Below, in pieces: positions 43,402 to 52,751 of a stretch of DNA of 64,000 nt. The first letter of the stretch is position 1. Each line of letters starts with the position of its first letter. The translations under genes were made by a program, and so were the position numbers. Source of the DNA: JAYWGN01 sp043778255 (GTDB taxonomy: Bacteria; Bacteroidota; Bacteroidia; Chitinophagales; Chitinophagaceae); NCBI GenBank assembly GCA_043778255.1, contig JAYWGN010000002.1, positions 1 to 64,000 on the forward strand, read 5' to 3'. Below the pieces are notes generated by a model. That model ran no database searches and was not told the DNA's origin. It worked only from the letters and a program-made list of their open reading frames with translations.

Positions 43402-44790
43402 ATGTTATATGCAATTGTTGATATTGAAACTAGTGGTGGTTATGCAAGTGCTGCTGGTATTACCGAAATTGCAATTATAATAACCGATGGTGTTACAGTA
43501 ATAGAGGAATATGAAACTTTAATAAATCCGTTACAAAATATACCTTATTACATTACCAAACTTACAGGCATTAATAATGCTACAGTTGCTGCTGCTCCTA
43601 CATTTGCCGAGGTTGCACCTACCATATATAATTTATTATTAGGTAAAATATTTGTGGCTCATAATGTAAACTTTGATTACAGCTTTGTAAACCACCAATT
43701 AAAACAAAATGGGTATGAATTGAATAGTAAAAAATTATGTACCGTTCGTTATGGCAAAAAAGTAATTACTGGATTGAGAAGTTATAGCCTTGGCAATTTT
43801 TGTAAAGCTGTTGGTATTACTGTTACTAACAGGCACCGTGCAGGTGGCGATTGTATGGCTACATTTTATTTATTAAAACGATTACTTGCCGAAGATGTAA
43901 ACGGCGAATTAAGTATTTTACTAAAAAATATAAAAAGCGAAAAAAACTTACCCCTGCAATTACAAGCTAGTGAGTATGGGCAGTTGCCTAATAGTATGGG
44001 AGTATATTATTTTTACGATAGTAAACAAAAATTGATATATGTTGGCAAAGCAATAAATATTAAAAAACGTGTAGCTAGTCATTTTGCAGGTAATGCAATT
44101 ACAAAGCAGCGGCAGGAATTTATACGAAATATAGCAACCATAAAATACACTTTAGTAGCTACCGAATTAATGTGTTTAATATTGGAAAGTACCGAAATTA
44201 AAAAATATTGGCCTAAGTATAACAAAGCACAAAAAAGATACGAACACCAATTTGCCATATATAGTTACACTAACCAAAATGATGTAATGCAGCTATGTGT
44301 AGAAAAACGAAAAAAAAATTTGCCCTATATAGTAACCGCCAAAAACCATGTAGACGGACTTAATATACTACGTAATATGGTAGTGGCGTACAAACTGTGC
44401 CCTAACTTTTGTATGTTAACCTATATGGCTACCGAACTAGTACACCATACTTGTAATGGTACTTGTAGCCAATACAAAACGGTAAGGTTGTACAATAATA
44501 ATTTGCAAAAAGCTATAGTAAGTTTTCAAAAAACACAACCAAGTTTTTTACTAGTTGGTGAAGGGTTGGAGGCTACCGAACAAAGTGTAATTGTATTTGT
44601 AAACGGAAACTTTGAGGGTATGGGTTATATACCCAAAGCAATTACCACTTACACTTACAAAATAGTACAGCCCTATATAACTACTTACAAAACCAACGAA
44701 TATATTAATAACCTCATATTGAACTATAGTGAACAACAGCATGCTGCTATACATATTATAAAAGCAACAAAAGCAGCTCCTACTTTATAG
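43402..44790 (+). CDS. DnaQ-like exonuclease fused to a UvrC-type GIY-YIG nuclease
   Basis: DNA repair-type protein of 462 aa. Residues 1-175 are a DEDDh 3'-5' exonuclease: YAIVDIETSGG (first acids), FVAHNVNFDYSF and HRAGGDCMAT (His-Asp). Residues about 195-280 form a GIY-YIG domain (SMGVYYFYDSKQKLIYVGKA, then INIKKRVASHF). The last about 180 residues are a UvrC/Cho-like extension with cysteines (CPNFCMLTYM, HHTCNGTCSQY). This combination resembles Cho-type incision nucleases and is widespread in Bacteroidota. Its 3' end overlaps the convergent aat gene by 6 bp. Confidence 0.9.
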   Translation: MLYAIVDIETSGGYASAAGITEIAIIITDGVTVIEEYETLINPLQNIPYYITKLTGINNATVAAAPTFAEVAPTIYNLLLGKIFVAHNVNFDYSFVNHQLKQNGYELNSKKLCTVRYGKKVITGLRSYSLGNFCKAVGITVTNRHRAGGDCMATFYLLKRLLAEDVNGELSILLKNIKSEKNLPLQLQASEYGQLPNSMGVYYFYDSKQKLIYVGKAINIKKRVASHFAGNAITKQRQEFIRNIATIKYTLVATELMCLILESTEIKKYWPKYNKAQKRYEHQFAIYSYTNQNDVMQLCVEKRKKNLPYIVTAKNHVDGLNILRNMVVAYKLCPNFCMLTYMATELVHHTCNGTCSQYKTVRLYNNNLQKAIVSFQKTQPSFLLVGEGLEATEQSVIVFVNGNFEGMGYIPKAITTYTYKIVQPYITTYKTNEYINNLILNYSEQQHAAIHIIKATKAAPTL

Positions 44791-45411
44791 TGGTAAGTAT
44801 TGCTCAAACTCACTCCTACTAATCATTGTAGCACCTAGGCTTTCTAAATGTTGGGTATATACTTGGCAATCAATTAGGGCAATATTTAGTTGGGTTAAAT
44901 AGTTTACTAAATGTATAAATGCAAATTTGCTAGCATTAGGCTCAAGTGCAAACATGCTTTCGCCACAAAATACTTTACCTACTAGTACTCCGTACAATCC
45001 GCCTACAAGTACATTATTGTGCCAAGCCTCGGCACTTAATGCAATTCCTTTTTTATGTAAGTTGTTATAGGCTATTTGCATAGCATTCGTTATCCATGTA
45101 CCATCTTGATCTTTGCGGTAATTTACTTTACAGTTAATCATTACTTGTTCAAATGCTTTGTTGTAGGTAAATGTGTAGGTGTTTTTTTTTAATACCTGTT
45201 GCATACTTTTACTTATATGTATATTGTGTGGATATAATACAAACCTTGGGTCAGGTGCATACCACTCTATATCACTACCCTCATTGTACCAAGGAAAAAT
45301 GCCAGATTTGTAGGCCAATAGTAACTGAGCCTCACTCAAATCGCCACCTATAGCTAATAACCCATCGGGCAGGGCAGTAGTAGTGGGTGGAAATTGTAAA
45401 TTTTGTGTCAT
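44785..45411 (-). CDS. aat: Leucyl/phenylalanyl-tRNA--protein transferase
   Basis: Transfers Leu or Phe from tRNA to N-terminal Arg/Lys of proteins, marking them for ClpAP (N-degron pathway). From ATG 45411 it has 208 aa. Conserved: FPPTTTALPDGLLAIGGDLS, LLLAYKSGIFPWYNEG, IEWYAPDPRFVL, AWHNNVLVGGLYGVLVGKVFCGESMFAL, then HLVNYL and DCQVYTQHLESLGA. The ATG at 45420 adds three residues; 45411 leaves a short leader after the -7 box at 45426-45433. Confidence 0.93.
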   Translation of the reverse strand: MTQNLQFPPTTTALPDGLLAIGGDLSEAQLLLAYKSGIFPWYNEGSDIEWYAPDPRFVLYPHNIHISKSMQQVLKKNTYTFTYNKAFEQVMINCKVNYRKDQDGTWITNAMQIAYNNLHKKGIALSAEAWHNNVLVGGLYGVLVGKVFCGESMFALEPNASKFAFIHLVNYLTQLNIALIDCQVYTQHLESLGATMISRSEFEQYLPL

Positions 45412-45425
45412 AATAAACATACAGT

Positions 45426-45433
45426 CAAATGTA
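45426..45433 (-). promoter_or_regulatory. Putative -7 box of aat
   Basis: Minus-strand TACATTTG matches TAnnTTTG, 14 bp before the preferred start at 45411. If 45420 were the start the transcript would be leaderless. Confidence 0.45.
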
Positions 45434-45721
45434 GTAATTTTTGTTAAATGTTTATTATTCAGCCTTTTAAAGCCTGTATTTTAATTTTTATTTATTAGCC
45501 ACAGTAGCTTTCTATATTTTTATTAATTGCAAATGCAGCATTTTAGTACTTATAATTGTCCAACACTAGTAATAGAATATTAAAATTTTGTTAACATTTT
45601 TTTTCAGTTTTTAACATAATGTTATATATTTACAACTTCAATGTAAATGAATAACGAGAAATTTGTTTACAATTTTGAAATATTCAACAGTCATTTTTTT
45701 TAAATCAAATAGAAAATACAC
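45434..45721. other. Region upstream of the susC-like gene, with a small palindrome
   Basis: No gene. TAACATAATGTTA (45612-45624) is a near-palindrome with 6-bp arms about 98 bp before the susC start and could be an operator or promoter element. No TAnnTTTG match and no adjacent regulator gene (ECF sigma, anti-sigma or hybrid two-component) was seen. Confidence 0.35.
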
Positions 45722-48700
45722 ATGAGAAAAGTTTTATCATTACTCACCTTGCTGCTGTTTGTAGGAATAGTAGCAATGGCACAAAAAAGAGATGTAAGTG
45801 GTAGAGTTGTTACCAACTCAAATGAGCCATTATCGTCCGCATCAATCGTTATTAAGGGTCAAAAAACAGGTGTAACTGCCGACAAAAACGGAGAGTTTAC
45901 CTTAAAAGCATCAATTGGAGATGTTTTAGTGGTTTCTAACCAAGGCAAATCAAAAGAAGTAACTGTAATTGACGAACAAATGGGCGATATAAAGTTGCCT
46001 GTAAAAGTTAACTCTTACACTGAAATTTCAGTTGTAGGGTTAAACCAAAATAAGAAAACTGAAACAATTGGTTTTGCTACTACAAGAGTAAAAGCAGCTG
46101 AACTTACCCAAGGTAAGGTAGTAAACTTTCAACAAGGTTTGCAAGGTAAAGTATCGGGCTTAAATGTACAACAAACCAATAGCGGTGTATTTGCCGATAC
46201 TCGTATTACACTAAGAGGTAACCGTTCATTAACAGGTAACAACCAACCTATGTTAATATTAGATGGTGTGCCAATTTCACTTGCATACATCAACTCAATT
46301 AACCCTAATGATATATTAGATGTAAACGTACTAAAATCATCAAGTGCTACTGCAATATATGGCCCCGATGGTGTAAATGGTGCCTTAATTGTAACAACAC
46401 GTAGAGGTACTAAAGGTAAGCCTTCAGTATCTGTAAGTCATACAGTACAGTTAGAGAAAGTATCTTTTTTACCACAATTACAAAATCAATTTGGTTCTGG
46501 TTCATCAATTGATGCATTTGGATATGGTGTGTACGATCCAATTGAAAACCAAACTTATGGCGATGCATTTGACGGAAGTTTAAGACAAATTGGTAGAGAT
46601 GGACCAAATGGTGAGCAACAATTTGCTACATACTCATCAAGGGCAGGGGAAAAATTAAAGTTTTGGAACACTGGTGTTACCAACCAAACTGATTTAAGTT
46701 ATGCTGCCGGCGACTTTTACTTAAGTGCCCAAAAGGTTAACATAAAAGGTATACAACCAAAAGACGAAAATAACAGAGTTACATTTAGCTTAAAAGGCAG
46801 CAAAGAATACAACAAATTTAAAGCTAGCTTTGGTGTAACTTATGCACAACAAAAATTTAATGTAAATGCGGGTAACTTATTTGGCGGTAGAGATTACACT
46901 CCTTATTGGAACGTAGTAAATACACCACCACAAATTGAGTTAACTAAATACAAAAATTGGAAAACTGATTATTTCAGCACACCAAGTGGATACTTTAACG
47001 ATTACTACCACAATCCTTACTGGGTAATTGACAACTTTAGAAACATTGGAAGGTCAGATGATATTATAAGTGATGTTACATTAAACTATCGCATTAACAA
47101 AAATATAAACTTCACTTACCGTTTAGGTTATACACTATCTAGCAATGCATCTAAAGCTACTCAAGCTGCTTACGAATACACAGATTTTTCAAAAGCTAAT
47201 AAATATTTAGCTGCAACAGGTAGTTTAAAGTCAGGTGTATTAGATGGTTCAAGCTTTAGTGATAGGGTTAACTCAGAGGTATTTGGTACTTATAACAAAC
47301 AATTTAAAAAAGTAAACTTTGATGTATTAATAGGTCAATCATTTAGAGAAATAAATTCTAAAAATGTAAGTGCATCATCTACTAACTTAGGTGTTGATCA
47401 AGTATTTAACTTATCAGTACGTAAAGGTGAGCCAGCTGTTAGTGAAAGTAATGCTCAAACAAGACTACAAAGATTTTTTGGTAAAGTTAACCTTACATTC
47501 AATGAGTGGTTAAGTGGTGAGGTTACAGGTAGTTACGATATTGATAGTCGTTTATCTAACCCTTACAAATACAACACAAAAGATATTGGTTTCTTCTACC
47601 CAGGTGCTAACGTATCATTAGTATTAAGCAAAGCAATACCAGCCTTAAAAGAAAGTAAAACAATTAGTTTCTTAAAAGTAAGAGGTGCTGCAAGCAAAAC
47701 TGGTAACGTAAACTTAGGTGCTTATGGTTTGGAGAACACATTCTCTCAAACAGGTAATTTCCCTTATGGTACATTATTAGGTTTTTCTGCTAGTAACACT
47801 ATCCGATTATCTAAGTACGACCCTGAGTTTGTAAAAAATGTGGAAGTAGGATTTGAACTAGGTATTAAAGAAAACAAAATAAATTTAGAAGCAACGGCTT
47901 TCCGTTCTACTAATAGTAATCAGGTAATTAACGTACAGTACAGTAATGCTACAGGCTTTAGCGGTTCTGTATTAAATGCTGCTGAATTTACCAACAAGGG
48001 TTTAGAATTAGATTTACGTTTAACACCATTAGTGAAATTAGCTAACGGTTTAAACATTGATGTAAAAGTTAACTACACTTACTTAACAAGTGAAGTGGGT
48101 AAAATATTAGACGGTTTAGATGAGTTAGGCTTAGGTAACGGTAACTTTGTAATAAAAGGACAACCTGCCAACGTATTCAAATTAAGCGACTTTTTACGTG
48201 ACCCAGAAGGTAGAGTGATAGTTGACAAAAACACAGGTTTACCTTCATTAGACCCAACTGTAAAACAATTTGGACGTACAACCCCAGCAGATATATTAGG
48301 TGTAAACTTAAACATTACTTACAAAAACTTTAGTTTGAGTATGGTAGGTGAGTACAGAGGTGGATACCAAATATTTAGCGGTATTGGTGGTGATTTGGAC
48401 TTTGCAGGTTTAAGCACAAGGTCAGCAGCTAACAACCGTCAACCATTTGTATTGCCAAACTCTAGTTATTTTGATGGTACTAAATATGTACCAAATACAG
48501 ATGTTTACATCAGAAACTTATACAACTTTTGGAGTACTGCAACTAATACCGGTGTTAATACAAACTATTTAAGTAGTGGAGCTTTTTGGAAATTAAGAGA
48601 AACAGCTTTATCTTACACTTTCCCAGATGCATCATTTAGAGGCAAAGCAATAAAAGGTATTACAATAGCTGCAGTTGGTCGTAACTTATATACTTGGTTG

Positions 48701-48826
48701 CCACGTAGTAACCAATGGACAGACCCTGAGTTTAGTAACACAACTGGTAATGCACAAGGTGTTAACAATATTGGTAACATACCTCCAACACGTACTGTAG
48801 GTTTAAACGTTGCATTCAAATTCTAA
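45722..48826 (+). CDS. SusC/RagA family TonB-linked outer-membrane transporter
   Basis: Outer-membrane transporter of 1034 aa that imports oligosaccharides or peptides with its SusD partner and TonB energy. Signal peptide LLTLLLFVGIVAMAQ. A carboxypeptidase-regulatory-like domain (about 24-95: RDVSGRVVTNSNEPLSSASI) is followed by the plug (LQGKVSGLNVQQTNSGVFAD, LILDGVPIS, NPNDILDVNVLKSSSATAIYG, NGALIVTTRRG) and a C-terminal 22-strand barrel ending VGLNVAFKF. The N-terminal STN signalling domain is absent, so it probably lacks FecI/FecR-type control. The SusD gene follows after 23 bp. Substrate cannot be told. Confidence 0.96.
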   Translation: MRKVLSLLTLLLFVGIVAMAQKRDVSGRVVTNSNEPLSSASIVIKGQKTGVTADKNGEFTLKASIGDVLVVSNQGKSKEVTVIDEQMGDIKLPVKVNSYTEISVVGLNQNKKTETIGFATTRVKAAELTQGKVVNFQQGLQGKVSGLNVQQTNSGVFADTRITLRGNRSLTGNNQPMLILDGVPISLAYINSINPNDILDVNVLKSSSATAIYGPDGVNGALIVTTRRGTKGKPSVSVSHTVQLEKVSFLPQLQNQFGSGSSIDAFGYGVYDPIENQTYGDAFDGSLRQIGRDGPNGEQQFATYSSRAGEKLKFWNTGVTNQTDLSYAAGDFYLSAQKVNIKGIQPKDENNRVTFSLKGSKEYNKFKASFGVTYAQQKFNVNAGNLFGGRDYTPYWNVVNTPPQIELTKYKNWKTDYFSTPSGYFNDYYHNPYWVIDNFRNIGRSDDIISDVTLNYRINKNINFTYRLGYTLSSNASKATQAAYEYTDFSKANKYLAATGSLKSGVLDGSSFSDRVNSEVFGTYNKQFKKVNFDVLIGQSFREINSKNVSASSTNLGVDQVFNLSVRKGEPAVSESNAQTRLQRFFGKVNLTFNEWLSGEVTGSYDIDSRLSNPYKYNTKDIGFFYPGANVSLVLSKAIPALKESKTISFLKVRGAASKTGNVNLGAYGLENTFSQTGNFPYGTLLGFSASNTIRLSKYDPEFVKNVEVGFELGIKENKINLEATAFRSTNSNQVINVQYSNATGFSGSVLNAAEFTNKGLELDLRLTPLVKLANGLNIDVKVNYTYLTSEVGKILDGLDELGLGNGNFVIKGQPANVFKLSDFLRDPEGRVIVDKNTGLPSLDPTVKQFGRTTPADILGVNLNITYKNFSLSMVGEYRGGYQIFSGIGGDLDFAGLSTRSAANNRQPFVLPNSSYFDGTKYVPNTDVYIRNLYNFWSTATNTGVNTNYLSSGAFWKLRETALSYTFPDASFRGKAIKGITIAAVGRNLYTWLPRSNQWTDPEFSNTTGNAQGVNNIGNIPPTRTVGLNVAFKF

Positions 48827-48849
48827 AAAAAAAAGTAAACTTAAGTAAA

Positions 48850-50385
48850 ATGAAATTAAATAAAATAATACAAGGCTTAGCATTACTAGTAGTAATAGCT
48901 TTGGCAACAAGTTGCAAAAAAGGCACTTTTAACATTAATAAGAATCCAAATACACCAACCGATAGCACTATACAATATCAAACTATATTACCTGCGGCAT
49001 TAAACACAACAGGTGCTATTGTTGGTAACAGTTGGGGTTGGTTACAAAACTGGATGGGCTTTTGGGCTCGTAGTGGTTCATTTGCACCCAATGCAACTGA
49101 AGAATCTTACAACGTAACAACTGGTTTCCAAACTGGTATATGGTCAAGTTTGTACGATAATAACTACGATTACGATGCAATTGTAAGAGGTTCTCAAAAA
49201 GATGGCGGTACATTTTACCAAGCAATTGGTAGAATAATGAAAGCTCATAATTTTCAAATATTGGTAGATTTTTATAACAAAGTCCCTTACTTTGATGCCT
49301 TAAAAGGTAACGCTGTTCCTACTCCTAAGTACGATGATGGTGCTGTGGTATATAATGAGTTATTTAAACAAATTGATACAGCTCAAGCACTTTTTGCAGC
49401 TACATCACTTTCAAGTGGTAGCAACAAAAATGGTGCAACAGATGACATCATGTTTAAAGGTGATTTAGTAAAATGGCAAAAGTTTTGTAACACGTTACGT
49501 TTACGTATGTTAGTGCATTGCTACGCTGTACCTGGTTTTAACTTTGCTGCACAAGTAGCAAAAATGAATCCTCAGGGTTATCTAATGAGTGGTGAGTCAG
49601 CAGAAATTAACCCTGGTTATTCAGCTGACAAACAAAATCCTTTTTATGGTACATATATAAGAGATGTAGCGGGTAATGTAACAGGAAACAACAACTTTTT
49701 TAGAGCTAATACTTATGCAATAGGTTATTATGGTTACAATGGTGACCCACGTAGAGCATTATTTTATACATCAGTTAGTGGTAACTATGTAGGAGTAGCT
49801 TATGGTGCAGCACCTACCACCAACAATAGTACTGGTAAGCTTTCAGGTATTGGTACTGCTTTGGGCAGAGGCAATACTGCTAACCAGTGGTTGTTAACAG
49901 CAACTGAAAGTTTGTTTCTACAAGCTGAGGCACGTCAAAGAGGTATAATAACAGGTTCAGCCATAGCAGCATACAATGCAGCAGTTACAGAGTCGTTTGT
50001 ATATTGTGGTTCTACTGCAGCAGCAGCAGCAGGATACCTTGCAGGTAATGCTACTTACCCCGATGTTGATTTTTCAGTATCATCATCACAAGCTGGTTTG
50101 GGTGGTGGATTGTATGCAATTATTTCTCAAAAATGGTTTGCCCTAAATGGCTTTGCTCCATTTGAAGTATATACTGATTGGAGAAGAACTAAAATTAGAT
50201 ACGGTAGTGACCCATTAGTTGGTTACACACAAGGTCCGCCAATTTCAATATCACCATCTAACAGTAGTACTGTAATACCACGTAGATTGCTATACCCACA
50301 AACGGAGTATAACTATAATGCAGTTAACGTTGGTAATGTAGGTACTGTTAATGCATTTACAAGCAAAATATTTTGGGATAATTAA
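48850..50385 (+). CDS. SusD/RagB family nutrient-binding lipoprotein
   Basis: Surface lipoprotein of 511 aa that caps the SusC channel and binds the nutrient. Signal GLALLVVIALATSC ends in a lipobox (ATSCKK). The start of the mature protein (NINKNPNTPTDSTIQYQTILPAAL) and WSSLYDNNYDYDAIVRGSQ are typical of the SusD-like_2 subgroup. Tetratricopeptide-like helices follow (DLVKWQKFCNTLRLRMLVH). The end (IPRRLLYPQTEYNYNAVNV) is the usual RRLLYP-type motif. It lies between susC and the DUF1735 gene. Confidence 0.94.
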   Translation: MKLNKIIQGLALLVVIALATSCKKGTFNINKNPNTPTDSTIQYQTILPAALNTTGAIVGNSWGWLQNWMGFWARSGSFAPNATEESYNVTTGFQTGIWSSLYDNNYDYDAIVRGSQKDGGTFYQAIGRIMKAHNFQILVDFYNKVPYFDALKGNAVPTPKYDDGAVVYNELFKQIDTAQALFAATSLSSGSNKNGATDDIMFKGDLVKWQKFCNTLRLRMLVHCYAVPGFNFAAQVAKMNPQGYLMSGESAEINPGYSADKQNPFYGTYIRDVAGNVTGNNNFFRANTYAIGYYGYNGDPRRALFYTSVSGNYVGVAYGAAPTTNNSTGKLSGIGTALGRGNTANQWLLTATESLFLQAEARQRGIITGSAIAAYNAAVTESFVYCGSTAAAAAGYLAGNATYPDVDFSVSSSQAGLGGGLYAIISQKWFALNGFAPFEVYTDWRRTKIRYGSDPLVGYTQGPPISISPSNSSTVIPRRLLYPQTEYNYNAVNVGNVGTVNAFTSKIFWDN

Positions 50386-50407
50386 TCAACTTTAAAAAAA
50401 TAAACTC

Positions 50408-51385
50408 ATGAAAAAAATTTTAATTCCGGTTATAGCACTTATTGTAACATTTACAGTTAGTGGTTGTTTGAAAGATAAAGGCTACGATAACAAACAATAT
50501 GGACTTGATGGTATTGGTGAAGTAGGAGCTAAGGGTGTGGGAATACCAGAGGCTTCAAGTACAATAGTATTTAGAGCTTATGAAGTAATACCTACTCCAT
50601 TTACAGCTGATTTCCTATTTATTAACCTCAACAGTGCACAACCTGCTACTGAAGATGTACACGTAAATTTGGTAATGAATAACACCTTAATAAGTGATTA
50701 TAATACAGCTAATGCTGCTAATTTAGTACCGTTAACACCAGGTGCTTATAGCTTTCCAACAATGAAAGTTACTATACCAAAAGGTTCTAATTCTGCTTAT
50801 TTGAAAATTAATTTTCCTAACACAACTGGTATAAGCCCTACCGCTAATTATGCTGTAGGTTTAAGTATATCATCGGTTGATGAAGCTGGTTATACTATTG
50901 CTGCTAACCAAAAAAATATGTTAGTGCAAATAAATATCAAAAATAAATTTGATGGTATTTATAAGCTAACAGGTAACCACAACCGCCCAACATTAGATGG
51001 TAGGTATGTAGGTATTAATGTACAGTTAATTACTAGTGGTCAGTTTAGTGCTTACATGTTCTGGCCTAATAGTAGTGCCAACTTTATATACCAAGGTAAT
51101 TCAGTACAATTTGGTGGACCAAATGTAGCTGCTCACCCTATTGCAACATCTGCTGGTGGATTGAGTTACTATGGTAGCTTTACAGTAAATTATATATTTA
51201 ATGCAATGGATCAAATGGTTGGTTGGAATCAGTCACCATATCCATTCACAGTAACTAATCAAATGTATGGCACATATAGCAGGTACGTACCTGCTACCAA
51301 ATCAATATATGCTAACTTTGGTTACAATGGTAATCCTGCTCGTTTGTTTTTTGATACATTGGAGTATGTAGCGCCACGTCCTTAA
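50408..51385 (+). CDS. DUF1735 surface lipoprotein
   Basis: Lipoprotein of 325 aa with signal KKILIPVIALIVTFTVSGC (lipobox VSGC). The N-terminal DUF1735 Ig-like domain is visible as VHVNLVMNNTLISDYNTAN, YSFPTMKVTIPKGSNSAYLK and NYAVGLSISSVDEAGY. The C-terminal about 150 residues (FDGIYKLTGNHNRPT onward) form a beta-barrel-like lipocalin-type domain. Such proteins are surface glycan-binding partners of SusC/SusD pairs. It is the third gene of the cluster and is followed by a terminator. No glycoside hydrolase or protease is linked, so the substrate remains open. Confidence 0.85.
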   Translation: MKKILIPVIALIVTFTVSGCLKDKGYDNKQYGLDGIGEVGAKGVGIPEASSTIVFRAYEVIPTPFTADFLFINLNSAQPATEDVHVNLVMNNTLISDYNTANAANLVPLTPGAYSFPTMKVTIPKGSNSAYLKINFPNTTGISPTANYAVGLSISSVDEAGYTIAANQKNMLVQINIKNKFDGIYKLTGNHNRPTLDGRYVGINVQLITSGQFSAYMFWPNSSANFIYQGNSVQFGGPNVAAHPIATSAGGLSYYGSFTVNYIFNAMDQMVGWNQSPYPFTVTNQMYGTYSRYVPATKSIYANFGYNGNPARLFFDTLEYVAPRP

Positions 51386-51409
51386 TTTTATATTTGTTAA
51401 AATATTGCT

Positions 51410-51437
51410 AATGCCCAAATTTATTTGGGCATTTTTT
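51410..51437 (+). terminator. Intrinsic terminator of the susCD cluster
   Basis: AATGCCCAAAT (51410-51420) pairs perfectly with ATTTGGGCATT (51423-51433), and a T run extends to 51437. Confidence 0.93.
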
Positions 51438-51485
51438 ATTTATATAACATAACTTTATAGTATTAAATAAATAAAACAATAACAA

Positions 51486-52172
51486 ATGAAAACATTACTT
51501 TTAATTGCGATTATTATTTGCAATATTACCTTAGCAAATGCTCAAAGCCTTTCGTACACCGACCCTGCAGCGGGGTTTAATAGAATGATGTTGGAAAACA
51601 ATAGTGGCACTTACGTGCAAATTGGAAATTATAAGGTACAAGGCACATCCAAACTATATGGTGGCAAATTAGAAACTGAAATATATGGTACCGATAGCAA
51701 ATCAGTAATGAGAGCAACAGCAAGCTACGACTCCTATTTGAAGTTGGTAGAAGTATATGAAGAGGCTAGCCAAAAGGTAATTAACGTGTTAAATGTAGAC
51801 TCTTTTGTAAGCTATAGCCAAGCAAATACACCACTTAAGTTTCTTGCTCCAAAGTTTGTTGATGTAAGTAAAAAAGGATTTTTTCAAGTGGTACTAGTAC
51901 AGAGTAACATAACCCTTTACAAGTATTATGATTGTACATTAGCCATACCAAGTAGTAACTATGTAAATTCAGCATTACGGGAGTTTGATATAACATTTGA
52001 ATATTACTATAAAGATGCTACCACAAACGAATTGATACCTATAAAAAACAATTATAAAGCACTTGTGGCTTTACTTAAAAAACATGTAAATGTTGTTGAT
52101 TTGGTAGACCGTACTACGTACAATATGAACGTAGAGAACAGTTTAATAACAATATTTAAAAATTATAAATAA
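51486..52172 (+). CDS. Hypothetical secreted protein
   Basis: Not recognised. It has 228 aa with a signal peptide (KTLLLIAIIICNITLANAQ, cleavage after NAQ). The mature part is mixed alpha/beta with Tyr-rich strands (GTYVQIGNYKVQGTSKLYGG, IEFEYYYKD-like YDITFEYYYKDA) and a basic C-terminus. It lies behind the terminator of the susCD cluster and 18 bp before the DUF3467 gene, so it is probably co-transcribed with that gene rather than with susCD. Confidence 0.6.
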   Translation: MKTLLLIAIIICNITLANAQSLSYTDPAAGFNRMMLENNSGTYVQIGNYKVQGTSKLYGGKLETEIYGTDSKSVMRATASYDSYLKLVEVYEEASQKVINVLNVDSFVSYSQANTPLKFLAPKFVDVSKKGFFQVVLVQSNITLYKYYDCTLAIPSSNYVNSALREFDITFEYYYKDATTNELIPIKNNYKALVALLKKHVNVVDLVDRTTYNMNVENSLITIFKNYK

Positions 52173-52189
52173 TACTATTACAAACTTAA

Positions 52190-52501
52190 ATGGATAATCA
52201 ACCACAACCTAACCAATTAAATATAGAAATAGGCGAAGAGGTAGCCGAAGGGCAATATGCCAACTTAGCTATTATAACACATTCACATGCTGAGTTTGTA
52301 ATAGATTTTGTAAATGTAATGCCAGGTACGCCTAAAAGTAAAGTAAAAAGCCGCATTATATTTACACCGCAACATGCCAAACGATTTATGAAGGCAATGC
52401 AAGAAAATGTATCAAACTTTGAAAAGTCAAATGGCTTTATAAAAGATTTGGAGGAGGTAAATATACCTATGAATTTTGGTGCACCTACTGCACAGGCTTA
52501 A
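52190..52501 (+). CDS. DUF3467 protein
   Basis: Small cytosolic protein of 103 aa. LNIEIGEEVAEGQYANLAII, the histidine-containing HSHAEFVIDFVNVMPG, the KSRIIFTPQHAKRFMKAMQEN segment and a C-terminal helix are characteristic of DUF3467, a conserved family of unknown function found in many bacteria. No catalytic motif is evident. Short spacing suggests co-transcription with the preceding secreted-protein gene. Confidence 0.9.
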   Translation: MDNQPQPNQLNIEIGEEVAEGQYANLAIITHSHAEFVIDFVNVMPGTPKSKVKSRIIFTPQHAKRFMKAMQENVSNFEKSNGFIKDLEEVNIPMNFGAPTAQA

Positions 52502-52670
52502 GGGTTTAGAAGGGTGTAGGTGTTACAAATTTGTCACTCAAGTTGGTTGTTACGTAAATGTTATGATGTACAGCATTACAGAAATAGTATTTGCAACATT
52601 TCAAAAAAGTTATTTGATGCCCTTTTAGTTTGCTTTATTTTATATTGTGATCAGCAGATTTCAAATTTCC

Positions 52671-52706
52671 CTAATCAGCAATCCCTAATCCGCAATCCCC
52701 TAATCT
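52671..52706. repeat. Short heptamer array upstream of recR
   Basis: CTAATCA, GCAATCC, CTAATCC, GCAATCC, CCTAATC in tandem, giving a 14-bp superperiod. Lies in the 250-bp gap between the DUF3467 gene and recR; the rest of the gap shows no credible gene. Confidence 0.65.
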
Positions 52707-52739
52707 CAAAATTTTTAATTAATAATTAACCTTAGGTGT

Positions 52740-52747
52740 TATTTTTG
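52740..52747 (+). promoter_or_regulatory. Putative -7 box immediately before recR
   Basis: TATTTTTG matches TAnnTTTG and ends 4 bases before the recR ATG, so transcription may start at the ATG itself (leaderless). Confidence 0.45.
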
Positions 52748-52751
52748 CAGT

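Noticed and set aside
45434..45721. Anti-sigma/ECF control region for the SusC gene.
   Set aside because: SusC lacks an STN domain and no sigma or anti-sigma gene is adjacent; only a small palindrome is present.
52520..52729. A 69-residue open frame before recR.
   Set aside because: It is low-complexity, covers the heptamer array and the recR promoter, and has no recognisable feature.
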